Assembly (NCBI GenBank): GCA_003695725.1
Contig: RFHX01000184.1
Coordinates: 1-6,478 of the forward strand
DNA from: J061 sp003695725 [NCBI: Candidatus Schekmanbacteria bacterium]
GTDB taxonomy: Bacteria; Schekmanbacteria; GWA2-38-11
Length of the DNA: 6,478 bases
Direction: 5' to 3'
Shown: piece by piece, positions 1 to 6,147 of the stretch
Layout: every line of letters begins with the position of its first letter
Numbering within the stretch: the stretch's first letter is position 1
Notes under the pieces: model-generated
Databases searched by the model: none
Told to the model about the DNA's origin: nothing
Seen by the model: only the letters and a program-made list of their open reading frames with translations
Translations under genes and position numbers: made by a program

Positions 1-214
1 CAACAATCCAATTTGTATGATTTTTCTCCAAACCAATATTCTTATTAAGCGAGTCAAGATAAGATGCTATTTTTTCCCTACAAATCTGATAGTATCTATT
101 GACTGTATTTCTATTAATCCCCAAGAGGTTGGCTGTCTGTGTTGCAGTCAAATCTTCAGAAAAACATTTCAAAATTTTTTTTATTTTGTAATCACTTATT
201 TTTGCCCATTTCAT
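1..214 (-). CDS. IS1595-family-like transposase, N-terminal part (cut by window edge)
   Basis: Reading leftward from an ATG at 214-212, the frame stays open to the window edge, giving 71 residues. They begin MKWAKISDYKIKKILKCF and contain a helix-turn-helix region at about residues 22-48, with the strings DLTATQTANLLGINRNTVNR and YYQICREKI. From memory, this T-A-x-x-x-A-x-x-LG-x-(N/H)-R-N-T followed by a YY..REKI helix is typical of the DNA-binding N-terminus of IS1595/IS1016-type (ISXO2-like) transposases. The catalytic DDE-type domain would lie beyond the left edge and cannot be checked. No clear Shine-Dalgarno site precedes the ATG, and no earlier in-frame start is obvious. The gene is divergent from the dehydrogenase operon. 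Whether the element is intact is unknown. A stand-alone HTH regulator is the main alternative, but the sequence pattern favours a transposase. Confidence 0.78.
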   Translation of the reverse strand, partial: MKWAKISDYKIKKILKCFSEDLTATQTANLLGINRNTVNRYYQICREKIASYLDSLNKNIGLEKNHTNWIV

Positions 215-260
215 AGCTTATTTGAGGTTATTAAAATAATTTTTCTAGTCTAGGCTGCAA
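1..260 (-). mobile_element. Probable insertion sequence end, right boundary uncertain
   Basis: A transposase start lying about 214 bp inside the edge implies that the end of an insertion sequence falls in the AT-rich stretch to its right. The 5' end of such genes is usually within roughly 30-100 bp of the terminal inverted repeat. A GC-containing patch at 245-258 (ctagtctaggctgc on the plus strand) stands out in otherwise A/T sequence and could be the terminal repeat. Neither the partner repeat nor the target duplication can be seen because the other end lies outside the window. The boundary given is inference. Confidence 0.35.
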
Positions 261-415
261 ATAAAATAATACAGTTTTTCAAAAAATCAAGTAGTAAAAA
301 AATTTTTTTTGATTTACATTCATCTAACTCAAGTTTGACAAAAATCAGTTGCATTGAAAGTGGTATCTTTGATTGAGAAAAGTCGGAATGATAGACAATT
401 AAGAATGTTTTTAGT

Positions 416-444
416 TTGACTTGCCTTTATTTTTTTTTTATATT
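416..444 (+). promoter_or_regulatory. Sigma-70-type promoter for the dehydrogenase operon
   Basis: TTGACT (416-421) and TATATT (439-444) are separated by exactly 17 nt, close to the housekeeping consensus. The spacer contains a run of nine T residues (431-439), which may add curvature. Transcription would start near 451, giving a leader of about 30 nt before the TTG start at 482. The rest of 215-415 is AT-rich with no ORF. It includes a second AGTTTGAC copy (332-339, matching 413-420) whose TTGACA lacks a -10 element at normal spacing. Confidence 0.6.
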
Positions 445-481
445 CCACGCTGTTTATTTAAAAAAGATTTAGAGTAAAAAA

Positions 482-1327
482 TTGAATTTCACATACATTT
501 CACCAAAAAACCAAGAAGAAGCACTTGCTATTTTAGCAGAGCATAGCACTAATGCCGCTGTACTTGCAGGAGGCACTGACCTTCTCCTTGCAATAAAAGA
601 TGAGGTCAAAACGCCTTCAGTTCTAATTGATTTAAAACCATCGAATATCTTAAATTCAATAGAAGAAGACAAGGCAGGTAACTTAAACATAGGAGCTTTT
701 ACAACAGTAAGAGAAATTGAAAAATCAGATTTGATTGCTTCAAAGTATCCTTTTTTTCAAAAATCTGCTGCAATGCTTGGTTCTGTACAAATTAGGAATC
801 GGGCAACAATAGGAGGAAATCTCTGTAATGCTTCACCATGCGCAAATCTGGCACTTCCTCTGTTAGCTCTTGATGCAGAAGTATTGCTTGAAAAGAAAGG
901 AGGATCAAGAAAGATCTCGATCAATGACTTTTTCATCAGCAATGGCATTACTGCTAAAGCCGATGATGAGATGCTAACACACATTTTTATACCCAAAAAT
1001 GATGGAAAAGGAGTTTTTATTTTTCATTCGAAAAGGCGGGCTATGGATATTGCTGTTGTTGCTGTCTGTATAAATCTTCTGAAAGATGATGACAATAAGA
1101 TAACGGATATTAGAATAGCATTAGGTTCAGTTGCGCCCGTACCTATGAGAGCAAAGAAAGCCGAAGAAATGATTAGAGGCAATGTCCTTAATGACAAATT
1201 GATAGTAGAATCAGCTCAATGTGCTTCTGACGAATCAAATCCTATTGATGATGCACGAGCTTCTGCTTGGTATAGAAGGGAAATGGTAAAATCTTTGGTA
1301 GCACGAGGGTTATCATCGCTAAAGTGA
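482..1327 (+). CDS. Molybdenum hydroxylase FAD-binding (medium) subunit, CoxM/XdhB-like
   Basis: This is the electron-transfer flavoprotein subunit of a xanthine dehydrogenase-family enzyme. It takes electrons from the [2Fe-2S] subunit and passes them to NAD+ or another acceptor in the cytoplasm. At 281 residues it has the usual length. The N-terminal half is the PCMH-type FAD domain, with AGGTDLL at 29-35 and the pyrophosphate-binding TIGGNLCNASP at 109-119, preceded by QIRNRA. Residues from about 175 to the end form the CO-dehydrogenase flavoprotein C-terminal domain, with RRAMDIAVVAV and the terminal ASAWYRREMV helix. The start is TTG: an in-frame TAG at 470-472 lies 9 nt upstream, and MNFTYISPKNQEEAL matches where family members begin. 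The ribosome site is weak (AGAG at 471-474). It is the first gene of the operon, 10 nt before the iron-sulfur subunit gene. No extra iron-sulfur insertion of the 4-hydroxybenzoyl-CoA reductase type is visible. Confidence 0.93.
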   Translation: MNFTYISPKNQEEALAILAEHSTNAAVLAGGTDLLLAIKDEVKTPSVLIDLKPSNILNSIEEDKAGNLNIGAFTTVREIEKSDLIASKYPFFQKSAAMLGSVQIRNRATIGGNLCNASPCANLALPLLALDAEVLLEKKGGSRKISINDFFISNGITAKADDEMLTHIFIPKNDGKGVFIFHSKRRAMDIAVVAVCINLLKDDDNKITDIRIALGSVAPVPMRAKKAEEMIRGNVLNDKLIVESAQCASDESNPIDDARASAWYRREMVKSLVARGLSSLK

Positions 1328-1337
1328 TTAATTTAAT

Positions 1338-1811
1338 ATGAAAAAAATTCTACAATTCACAGTCAATGGCGAAGAAGTCGAACTACTTGTTGACGAGAAT
1401 GAAACACTTCTTTCAGTTATAAGAGAAAAATTAAACCTCAAGGGCACAAAAGAAGGTTGTGGTATGGGTGAATGCGGAGCTTGCACTGTGCTTCTCAATA
1501 ACATCCCTGTAAATTCCTGCCTTGTGTTGGCTTTATCAGCTAACGGCGGTGAAATAACGACAATTGAAGGACTTGCGAAAAATGGAGAACTTGATCCGAT
1601 TCAGGAAGCATTCATTGAAAATGGAGCAATTCAATGCGGTTTTTGTTCACCCGGTATGATTCTAATGGCAAAGAGTCTTCTCGAAGAATATGAAAACCCA
1701 TCTGATGAAGATATAAAACATTATTTAGCAGGGAATATTTGCCGTTGTACGGGTTATGAAAGCATTATTCGTGCAATAAAAGATCTTATTCAAAAGAGAA
1801 AAAATAATTAA
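1338..1811 (+). CDS. Molybdenum hydroxylase [2Fe-2S] (small) subunit, CoxS/XdhC-type ferredoxin subunit
   Basis: The small iron-sulfur subunit carries two [2Fe-2S] clusters that move electrons from the molybdenum centre to FAD. At 157 residues it has the typical length. The N-terminal plant-ferredoxin-like domain holds C41, C46, C49 and C61 in the arrangement CGMGECGAC followed by a distal Cys. The C-terminal helical domain holds C100, C103, C135 and C137 (CGFC and CRC, in the family contexts QCGFCSPGM and NICRCTGY). All eight cluster ligands are present, so the subunit looks functional. The ATG is 10 nt after the preceding stop. I see no good Shine-Dalgarno site, so translation may depend on coupling to the upstream gene. 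The order medium-small-large is common in CO-dehydrogenase-like and bacterial xanthine dehydrogenase operons. The family is certain; the substrate is not. Confidence 0.95.
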   Translation: MKKILQFTVNGEEVELLVDENETLLSVIREKLNLKGTKEGCGMGECGACTVLLNNIPVNSCLVLALSANGGEITTIEGLAKNGELDPIQEAFIENGAIQCGFCSPGMILMAKSLLEEYENPSDEDIKHYLAGNICRCTGYESIIRAIKDLIQKRKNN

Positions 1812-1815
1812 AGGA
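1810..1815 (+). promoter_or_regulatory. Ribosome binding site supporting the GTG start of the large subunit
   Basis: AAAGGA lies 8 nt before the GTG at 1824 and overlaps the stop codon of the preceding gene (TAA, 1809-1811). This fixes the GTG start and links translation of the two subunits. Confidence 0.6.
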
Positions 1816-1823
1816 TAAATACC

Positions 1824-4034
1824 GTGATAGGAAAAGCAATTCCAAGAATAGAATCAAAAGATAAAGCACGAGGAAAGGCTGTTTACACAGGTGATGTAGT
1901 TTTACCACAAAAAATCCTTGTTGGTAAAATTTTATACAGTCAAGTCCCCCATGGAATCATCAAAAATATCGACTATTCAGAGGCATTAAAAGTCCCGGGA
2001 GTTAAAGCAGTCATAACATCAGAAGATTTCAAAGTAAAAAGAACCGGGCTCATAATGGAAGATGAAATGATTCTTGCCACAGGAAAAGTCAGATTTATAG
2101 GAGAAAAGATTGCTGCTGTGGCTGCTGTTAACGAGGAAGCTGCAAATGAAGCATTGAGCAAAATCAAAGTAGAAATCGAAGAGCTTCCGCATCTTTCAGA
2201 CCCTTTAAAAGCGCTTGAAACTGATTCCATTCTTGTTCATGATGACCTAATAAAAGAGGGTTTGGCAGAATCAATGGGAATAGAAGGCAACTTGTGTTCT
2301 TCAATGGAACTGTGCCAAGGGGATATAGAAAAAGGATTTGAAGAAGCAGATGTCGTAATAGAAGACACATTCAAAACATCGAAGGTACACCACTGCTTTA
2401 TTGAGCCACATGTTTCCCTTGCCTTGTGGCACCCTGAAAAAGGATTCAATGTTTGGACTTCAACACAGGGCTATTTTTTCATTCAACAAAAATTAGCGGC
2501 AATTTTTTCATTGCCTATTACAAAAGTAAAAGTAATGCCTGTAGAAAGTGGAGGAGCCTTCGGTGGAAAAGTTTCGCTTTGTGTTGAACCTTTAGTATGT
2601 GCATTGTCTATGAAAGCAGGACAACCCGTTAGGATAACAGTAGGACGAGATGAAGAATTCCTTTATGGGAAACCAAGATTCCCTGCTACTACAAAAATCA
2701 AATTGGGAGTCAAAAAAGATGGTTCGATTACTGCTCTTCATTCACAAATCTATTATGACCTTGGAGCATATTCCGATTTTGGCCCAATTATGATGTATGC
2801 GGCAACAAACAATGCTTGCGGTCCCTATAAAATACCAAATGCAAAATTAGAAGGTTATGCTGTATATACGAACAAAATTAGCGGCACTTCATTTAGAGCT
2901 CCGGGAGTGCCTCAATATTGTTTCGCTTTGGAGTCAATGATAAACAGAGCGGCCTCAAAACTTGGAATGGATTCAATTGAAATTCGCAAGAAAAATGCTG
3001 TAACAAATGGATATGTAAGAGTATCCGGCGAACCAATAAACGGAAATTCCTTTCTCACTGTTCTGGATAAAGCTAAAGAACTTTTAGATAAAAATCCAAA
3101 AAGGGATGAAGTTGGAATAGCCGCCTGCATTTGGGAAACACGAGCTGGTCCTTCATCAATCCTGCTTCGTTTAAGCGATGACGGTAGAATCCTTATCATA
3201 ACCGGAGTATGTGATTTAACTGGAGCAAGGACAATATTTGTCCAAATTGTTTGCGATGTTTTTTCTGTTGAACCTGATGATGTTGAAATAATATATCAGG
3301 ACAGCTCAACAGCGCCTGTCACTCCTCCATCAACTGGAAGCGGAACAATTTACAATGTTGGCCATGTTGTGAAAAGCGCTGCTGAGTCTTTAAAATCTGA
3401 AATCATAAAAATTGCAATGGAACGTCTTGAATGCAGTGATGAGTCTGAAATTGAAATCTCTGCTAAAAAAGCGGTAAAAAAAGGGACGGACAAATCAGTT
3501 AGTTTTGCTGAAATTTCAAAATATTCAAGGCACAAGCTCGGCAAAGTACTTATGAAAGAGGCATCATCTGTTGCCGAATACAATGCAACTCTTTTTGGAC
3601 TCCAAATGGCAGAAGTGGATGTTGATACAGAAACTGGGAAAGTTGATGTTAAAAAGATAACTGCAATCCATGATGTGGGAAAGATTATGAATCCTTTATT
3701 GCTCAAGGGCCAAGTTGAAGGAGCAATCTTGCAGGGAACAGGATTTGCTGTTTTAGAAGAAATTGTTTTCAATGATGTAAAGGCATTGACTGATAACTTT
3801 TCAGATTACGCAGTGCCTACGATCAAAGATGTACCAGAAAAAGAAATTATTATTCTTGAAGGAGATTATTCAAAGGATGGCCCATATGGCAGCAAAGGCA
3901 TAGGAGAACCTCCTGTCGTTCCCACTGCCCCAGCCATTGCAGATGCAGTATTCAAAAAGACAGGAGTTGCTATTTCTGAACTTCCTCTTTCACCTGAAAG
4001 AGTATTTAAAGCACTAAAAGAAAAGTCTTCTTGA
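1824..4034 (+). CDS. Molybdenum hydroxylase large (molybdopterin-binding, catalytic) subunit
   Basis: This 736-residue catalytic subunit hydroxylates a substrate carbon using water at a Mo-cofactor. Residues about 18-125 form the a/b hammerhead domain, and the rest is the molybdopterin-binding region. Hand alignment to bovine xanthine oxidase runs without gaps between anchors: Q215 matches Q767, F246 in GGAFGGK (243-249) matches F798, R358 in SFRAPG matches R912, and E695 in GSKGIGEPP matches the catalytic base E1261. The active-site machinery is therefore intact. The purine-pocket residues E802, R880 and F914 are V250, A326 and P360. The AYRCSFR signature of form I CO dehydrogenase is absent, so it is not a classical CoxL. 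The GTG start agrees with the family start (IGKAIPRIESKDKARGKA). The downstream maturation genes suggest a sulfurated dinucleotide cofactor. The substrate is undetermined; an aldehyde or N-heterocycle is plausible. Confidence 0.94.
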   Translation: MIGKAIPRIESKDKARGKAVYTGDVVLPQKILVGKILYSQVPHGIIKNIDYSEALKVPGVKAVITSEDFKVKRTGLIMEDEMILATGKVRFIGEKIAAVAAVNEEAANEALSKIKVEIEELPHLSDPLKALETDSILVHDDLIKEGLAESMGIEGNLCSSMELCQGDIEKGFEEADVVIEDTFKTSKVHHCFIEPHVSLALWHPEKGFNVWTSTQGYFFIQQKLAAIFSLPITKVKVMPVESGGAFGGKVSLCVEPLVCALSMKAGQPVRITVGRDEEFLYGKPRFPATTKIKLGVKKDGSITALHSQIYYDLGAYSDFGPIMMYAATNNACGPYKIPNAKLEGYAVYTNKISGTSFRAPGVPQYCFALESMINRAASKLGMDSIEIRKKNAVTNGYVRVSGEPINGNSFLTVLDKAKELLDKNPKRDEVGIAACIWETRAGPSSILLRLSDDGRILIITGVCDLTGARTIFVQIVCDVFSVEPDDVEIIYQDSSTAPVTPPSTGSGTIYNVGHVVKSAAESLKSEIIKIAMERLECSDESEIEISAKKAVKKGTDKSVSFAEISKYSRHKLGKVLMKEASSVAEYNATLFGLQMAEVDVDTETGKVDVKKITAIHDVGKIMNPLLLKGQVEGAILQGTGFAVLEEIVFNDVKALTDNFSDYAVPTIKDVPEKEIIILEGDYSKDGPYGSKGIGEPPVVPTAPAIADAVFKKTGVAISELPLSPERVFKALKEKSS

Positions 4035-4041
4035 TAGATAT

Positions 4042-4641
4042 ATGGTCTCTACTATTCTTTTGTGCGCAGGTCAATCGAGAAGAATGGGAAGATCAAAACT
4101 TCTCCTTCCTTTGAAAGATAAAAAAGTAATTGATTATGTATTATTCAATTTATTAAATTCAAATACAACAAAAATCGTTGTCGTTGCCAGAAAGAATGAT
4201 AAAGAATTTTTGAAACATATTCCAAATCATAAAAAAATAGAAATCGTGTTCAACAACCTTGAAAATGCAGATATGTTCTCATCTGTTGTTTGCGGAACAC
4301 AATTTTTAAAAAAAGACACCTTACCTTTAATGATTTTTTTAGGAGAACATCCTTTGATTGACTCCAAGACGATCAATATCCTAATCGACGCTTTTTTAAA
4401 CAGTGAAAAAAGAATTGTGATGCCAGTTTATGAGGGAATCAAGGGACATCCTTTGATACTTGATAACTCTTTGAAAAATGAGATACTATCTCCTAAAATT
4501 AGGTGTCTCAAAGACATTATTAAAAAACACCAAAATGAAATTCTCGAAGTCGATGTAGATTGCAGAGGAGTTGTTATCGACTTGGACACTGAAGAGGATT
4601 ACAAGAAAATGTTGGAGGAAATAGAAAATGGATATTTATGA
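4042..4641 (+). CDS. MocA-like molybdopterin nucleotidyltransferase (probable CTP:molybdopterin cytidylyltransferase)
   Basis: This 199-residue MobA-like NTP transferase most likely joins CMP to Mo-molybdopterin, making the dinucleotide cofactor used by this hydroxylase family. The nucleotide-binding loop is clear at residues 6-23 (LLCAGQSRRMGRSKLLLP). Further family landmarks are KGHPLIL at 134-140 and IDLDTEEDY at 179-187. The motif that is normally GDxP, with an Asp that binds the catalytic metal, reads GEHP at 101-104, a conservative but unusual change. Position in the operon, between the large subunit and XdhC, supports MocA rather than MobA (GMP for other molybdoenzymes) or an unrelated sugar nucleotidyltransferase. 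The ATG is 7 nt after the previous stop, with only a weak upstream purine stretch. The gene overlaps the next one by 14 nt. The cytidylyl specificity is inferred from context, not seen directly. Confidence 0.82.
   Translation: MVSTILLCAGQSRRMGRSKLLLPLKDKKVIDYVLFNLLNSNTTKIVVVARKNDKEFLKHIPNHKKIEIVFNNLENADMFSSVVCGTQFLKKDTLPLMIFLGEHPLIDSKTINILIDAFLNSEKRIVMPVYEGIKGHPLILDNSLKNEILSPKIRCLKDIIKKHQNEILEVDVDCRGVVIDLDTEEDYKKMLEEIENGYL
4614..4618 (+). promoter_or_regulatory. Strong ribosome binding site for the XdhC-like gene
   Basis: GGAGG, inside the end of the preceding gene, sits 9 nt before the ATG at 4628. It is the best Shine-Dalgarno site in the operon, selects the start that overlaps the MocA-like gene by 14 nt, and suggests translational coupling. 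Confidence 0.7.
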
Positions 4642-5407
4642 TGAAATCCAACAGCTGAAAAAAGAAGGAAAAGCTGCAGCCTTGATTACTGTTATAGAGA
4701 CAAAGGGCTCAACACCAAGAGAAGAAGGCGCAAAAATGATTGTAGTTGAAGATGGCACGATTAGAGGCACAATCGGTGGAGGATGTGTTGAAGGACAAGT
4801 TTATGAAGAAGCAAAGGAAATTATCAGAAAAGGCGGACTAAAAATCTTAGAATTTGACCTTCTTGATGATGAGCTTGATGGCGAAGGCCAAATGTGCGGC
4901 GGCAAAATGAAAGTTTTGATTGAATCATTAGCTCCTCAAAAAAATGTAATTATTTTTGGCGCAGGCCATATATCTTTGTATCTTTCAAAAATATGCAAAA
5001 TGCTTGATTTTAATGTCACAGTTACTGATGATAGAGAAGAATATGCATCAAGAGAGAGATTTCCTGAAGCAGATAATGTTATAGTAAGTGAATTTGAAAA
5101 GGTTTTTGAAAAAATTTCGGTAAATCATAACACATATATCGTAATTGTAACACGAGGGCATAAATATGATAAAATGATGCTCGAAGAAAGTCTCAAAACA
5201 GATGCCTTTTATATTGGAATGATTGGAAGCCGTTCAAAATTGAAGGGAATTTTCGACTCATTAAAAGCCAAAGGATTTTCAGAAGAGGATATTAAAAGAG
5301 TGCACTCACCAATAGGCATTCCAATTCATAGTGAATCTCCTCAAGAAATAGCTATAAGCATTGCCGCAGAATTAATAAAAGAAAGCAAAGAAAATGCACA
5401 CTCTTGA
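4628..5407 (+). CDS. xdhC: XdhC/CoxI-family molybdenum cofactor maturation protein
   Basis: In studied systems XdhC-type proteins bind the molybdenum cofactor, protect it while a cysteine desulfurase adds the terminal sulfur, and deliver it to the large subunit. This 259-residue protein has both family domains. The N-terminal XdhC_CoxI domain (about 1-100) shows TKGSTPREEGAKM at 25-37, GTIGGGCVEG at 47-56 and the conserved MCGG at 89-92. The C-terminal Rossmann-like domain (about 105-255) shows the glycine-rich NVIIFGAGHIS at 106-116, VTRGHKYD at 174-181, GMIGSRSK at 197-204 and SPIGIPIHSESPQEIAISIAAE near the end. Length and motifs are complete. It is the last gene of the operon. The gene symbol follows family usage; the CoxI/PaoD-like branch cannot be separated by eye. 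The following 48 bp before the convergent gene contain no convincing terminator. Confidence 0.9.
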   Translation: MDIYDEIQQLKKEGKAAALITVIETKGSTPREEGAKMIVVEDGTIRGTIGGGCVEGQVYEEAKEIIRKGGLKILEFDLLDDELDGEGQMCGGKMKVLIESLAPQKNVIIFGAGHISLYLSKICKMLDFNVTVTDDREEYASRERFPEADNVIVSEFEKVFEKISVNHNTYIVIVTRGHKYDKMMLEESLKTDAFYIGMIGSRSKLKGIFDSLKAKGFSEEDIKRVHSPIGIPIHSESPQEIAISIAAELIKESKENAHS

Positions 5408-5455
5408 TATCTGCCGCTTGTGCAAATTCTTATATAACAATAATTGATTTAAGCA

Positions 5456-5758
5456 TTAACGAGAATTTACTTTAAGTAGAGGAATCAGTTTTTGAATTCC
5501 CTGCTTAATTAAAGCATTTTCTTTATTAATATTCAGTCCTGTCTTCCATTTTTTTAGAGCTTCTTCAAACTTTCCCATTTCATAATAGGCAGAACCAAGA
5601 TTATAGTATCCATTATCAAAATTCGGATTCAATGAAATTGCTTTTTCATATTCTTCTATTGCTTTTGTGTAAAAGCCGCGGTTTTTGAAAAAGACGCCAC
5701 GGTTATTGTAATAAAGGTATCCTGTTTTTGATTTTTGTTTTTTCTGTTTCTTCTTCAT
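5456..5758 (-). CDS. Small TPR-repeat protein
   Basis: This is a 100-residue protein of unknown specific role. After a very basic N-terminus (KKKQKKQKSK, residues 2-11) come two tetratricopeptide repeats. Repeat 1 lies at about 14-47 (NNRGVFFKNRGFYTKAIEEY, ending LNP) and repeat 2 at about 48-81 (GYYNLGSAYYEMGKFEEALK). A short C-terminal helix (82-96) may act as the capping helix. TPRs mediate protein-protein contacts, so an adaptor or chaperone-like role is likely, but no partner is evident. There is no signal peptide or membrane segment. The ATG is preceded by GGAAAGGA (5762-5769), a good ribosome site at slightly short spacing. It lies downstream of the rRNA terminator on the same strand and converges with the dehydrogenase operon, so a functional link to that enzyme is not supported. 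Confidence 0.82.
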   Translation of the reverse strand: MKKKQKKQKSKTGYLYYNNRGVFFKNRGFYTKAIEEYEKAISLNPNFDNGYYNLGSAYYEMGKFEEALKKWKTGLNINKENALIKQGIQKLIPLLKVNSR

Positions 5759-5889
5759 TTTTCCTTTCCGTAAGTTAGAGGGTTATTTTTTTGCCCCCTA
5801 ATATATGCATTTTCTATGCCATTTTTTATAGAAAAAACAAGAACAAATATAATCATTATTTTCAATAGGTTAGTTGATTTTTGAAACAT
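5755..5889 (-). CDS. Possible short membrane peptide overlapping the TPR gene start
   Basis: An ORF on the minus strand ends with TGA at 5757-5755, overlapping the TPR gene's ATG by 4 nt (ATGA), an arrangement typical of coupled translation. The frame is open to a TTG at 5967 (70 residues), but the ATG at 5889 gives a more natural 44-residue peptide starting MFQKSTNLLK. It carries a hydrophobic segment, IMIIFVLVFSI, flanked by basic residues, which would suit one membrane span or an uncleaved signal. The tail is polar (ENAYIRGQKNNPLTYGKEK). No Shine-Dalgarno site precedes either start, and I recognise no family. It could be a chance frame in the leader of the TPR gene, which is why confidence is low. 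If real, the pair may place the TPR protein at the membrane. Confidence 0.35.
   Translation of the reverse strand: MFQKSTNLLKIMIIFVLVFSIKNGIENAYIRGQKNNPLTYGKEK
5761..5769 (-). promoter_or_regulatory. Ribosome binding site of the TPR gene
   Basis: Read on the minus strand this is GGAAAGGAA, ending 2 nt before the ATG at 5758. It supports that start over any extension upstream. It lies inside the last codons of the possible 44-residue ORF. Confidence 0.55.
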
Positions 5890-5927
5890 TTTATGCGAAA
5901 AATGAATGACATTTTTACAATCAATGT

Positions 5928-5941
5928 TGTCATATATGACA
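5928..5941. promoter_or_regulatory. Perfect 14-bp palindrome, possible operator
   Basis: TGTCATATATGACA is identical to its reverse complement: TGTCA and TGACA half-sites around a TATA core. It is flanked by AATGT on the left (5923-5927) and ACATT on the right (5944-5948), which extends the symmetry imperfectly. It overlaps the candidate -10 element of the minus-strand promoter, where a dimeric repressor would block transcription. I cannot name the regulator. Confidence 0.35.
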
Positions 5942-5967
5942 TTACATTTCTCATAAAGAAGCTTCAA
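5939..5967 (-). promoter_or_regulatory. Candidate promoter for the TPR transcription unit
   Basis: On the minus strand TTGAAG (5967-5962) and TAATGT (5944-5939) are separated by 17 nt, a moderate match to a sigma-70 promoter. It lies just after the rRNA terminator. It would start transcription near 5932, upstream of the ATG at 5889. A 14-bp palindrome overlaps the -10 element. The match could be chance in sequence this AT-rich. Confidence 0.35.
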
Positions 5968-5990
5968 GTGATATTTTTTACAACAATTGA

Positions 5991-6026
5991 TAAAAAAAGG
6001 TTCCGCAAATTATTTGCGGAACCTTT
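5991..6026 (-). terminator. Intrinsic terminator of the rRNA operon
   Basis: A perfect 14-bp inverted repeat (arms 5996-6009 and 6013-6026, AAAGGTTCCGCAAA and its complement) has a 3-nt loop. Read on the minus strand it is followed by a run of T (7 T in all at 5998-5992, three of them in the stem). It begins 7 nt after the 5S 3' end. On the plus strand no T run follows, so it acts for the leftward rRNA transcript only. Confidence 0.92.
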
Positions 6027-6033
6027 AAATAGG

Positions 6034-6147
<114 letters not shown>

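Noticed and set aside
17-253. 78-codon plus-strand frame at the left edge
   Set aside because: It lies antisense to the recognisable transposase frame, has no family-like features or ribosome site, and its low-complexity composition reflects AT-rich DNA.
284-315. AT-rich inverted repeat (aaatcaa ... ttgattt with an A/T-tract core) as a terminator or operator
   Set aside because: The arms are only 7 bp of A/T-rich sequence around an A7/T8 run, there is no gene ending nearby to terminate, and such symmetry is expected by chance here.
335-369. Second promoter, TTGACA (335-340) with TATCTT (364-369)
   Set aside because: The spacer is 23 nt, too long for a normal sigma-70 promoter, and the 416-444 promoter fits far better.
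3350-3772. Long minus-strand frame (140 codons) inside the large-subunit gene
   Set aside because: It is antisense to a well-conserved domain and shows no recognisable motif; this is a shadow of codon bias.
1824-4034. Aerobic CO dehydrogenase large subunit (CoxL)
   Set aside because: The form I active-site signature with the catalytic cysteine is absent; the corresponding loop reads SGTSFRAPG.
5775-5801. Hairpin ttagaggg ... ccccctaa just upstream of the TPR ribosome site as a regulatory RNA or terminator
   Set aside because: It has one mismatch in an 8-bp stem and no T run after it on the minus strand, and it may simply lie within the small overlapping ORF.
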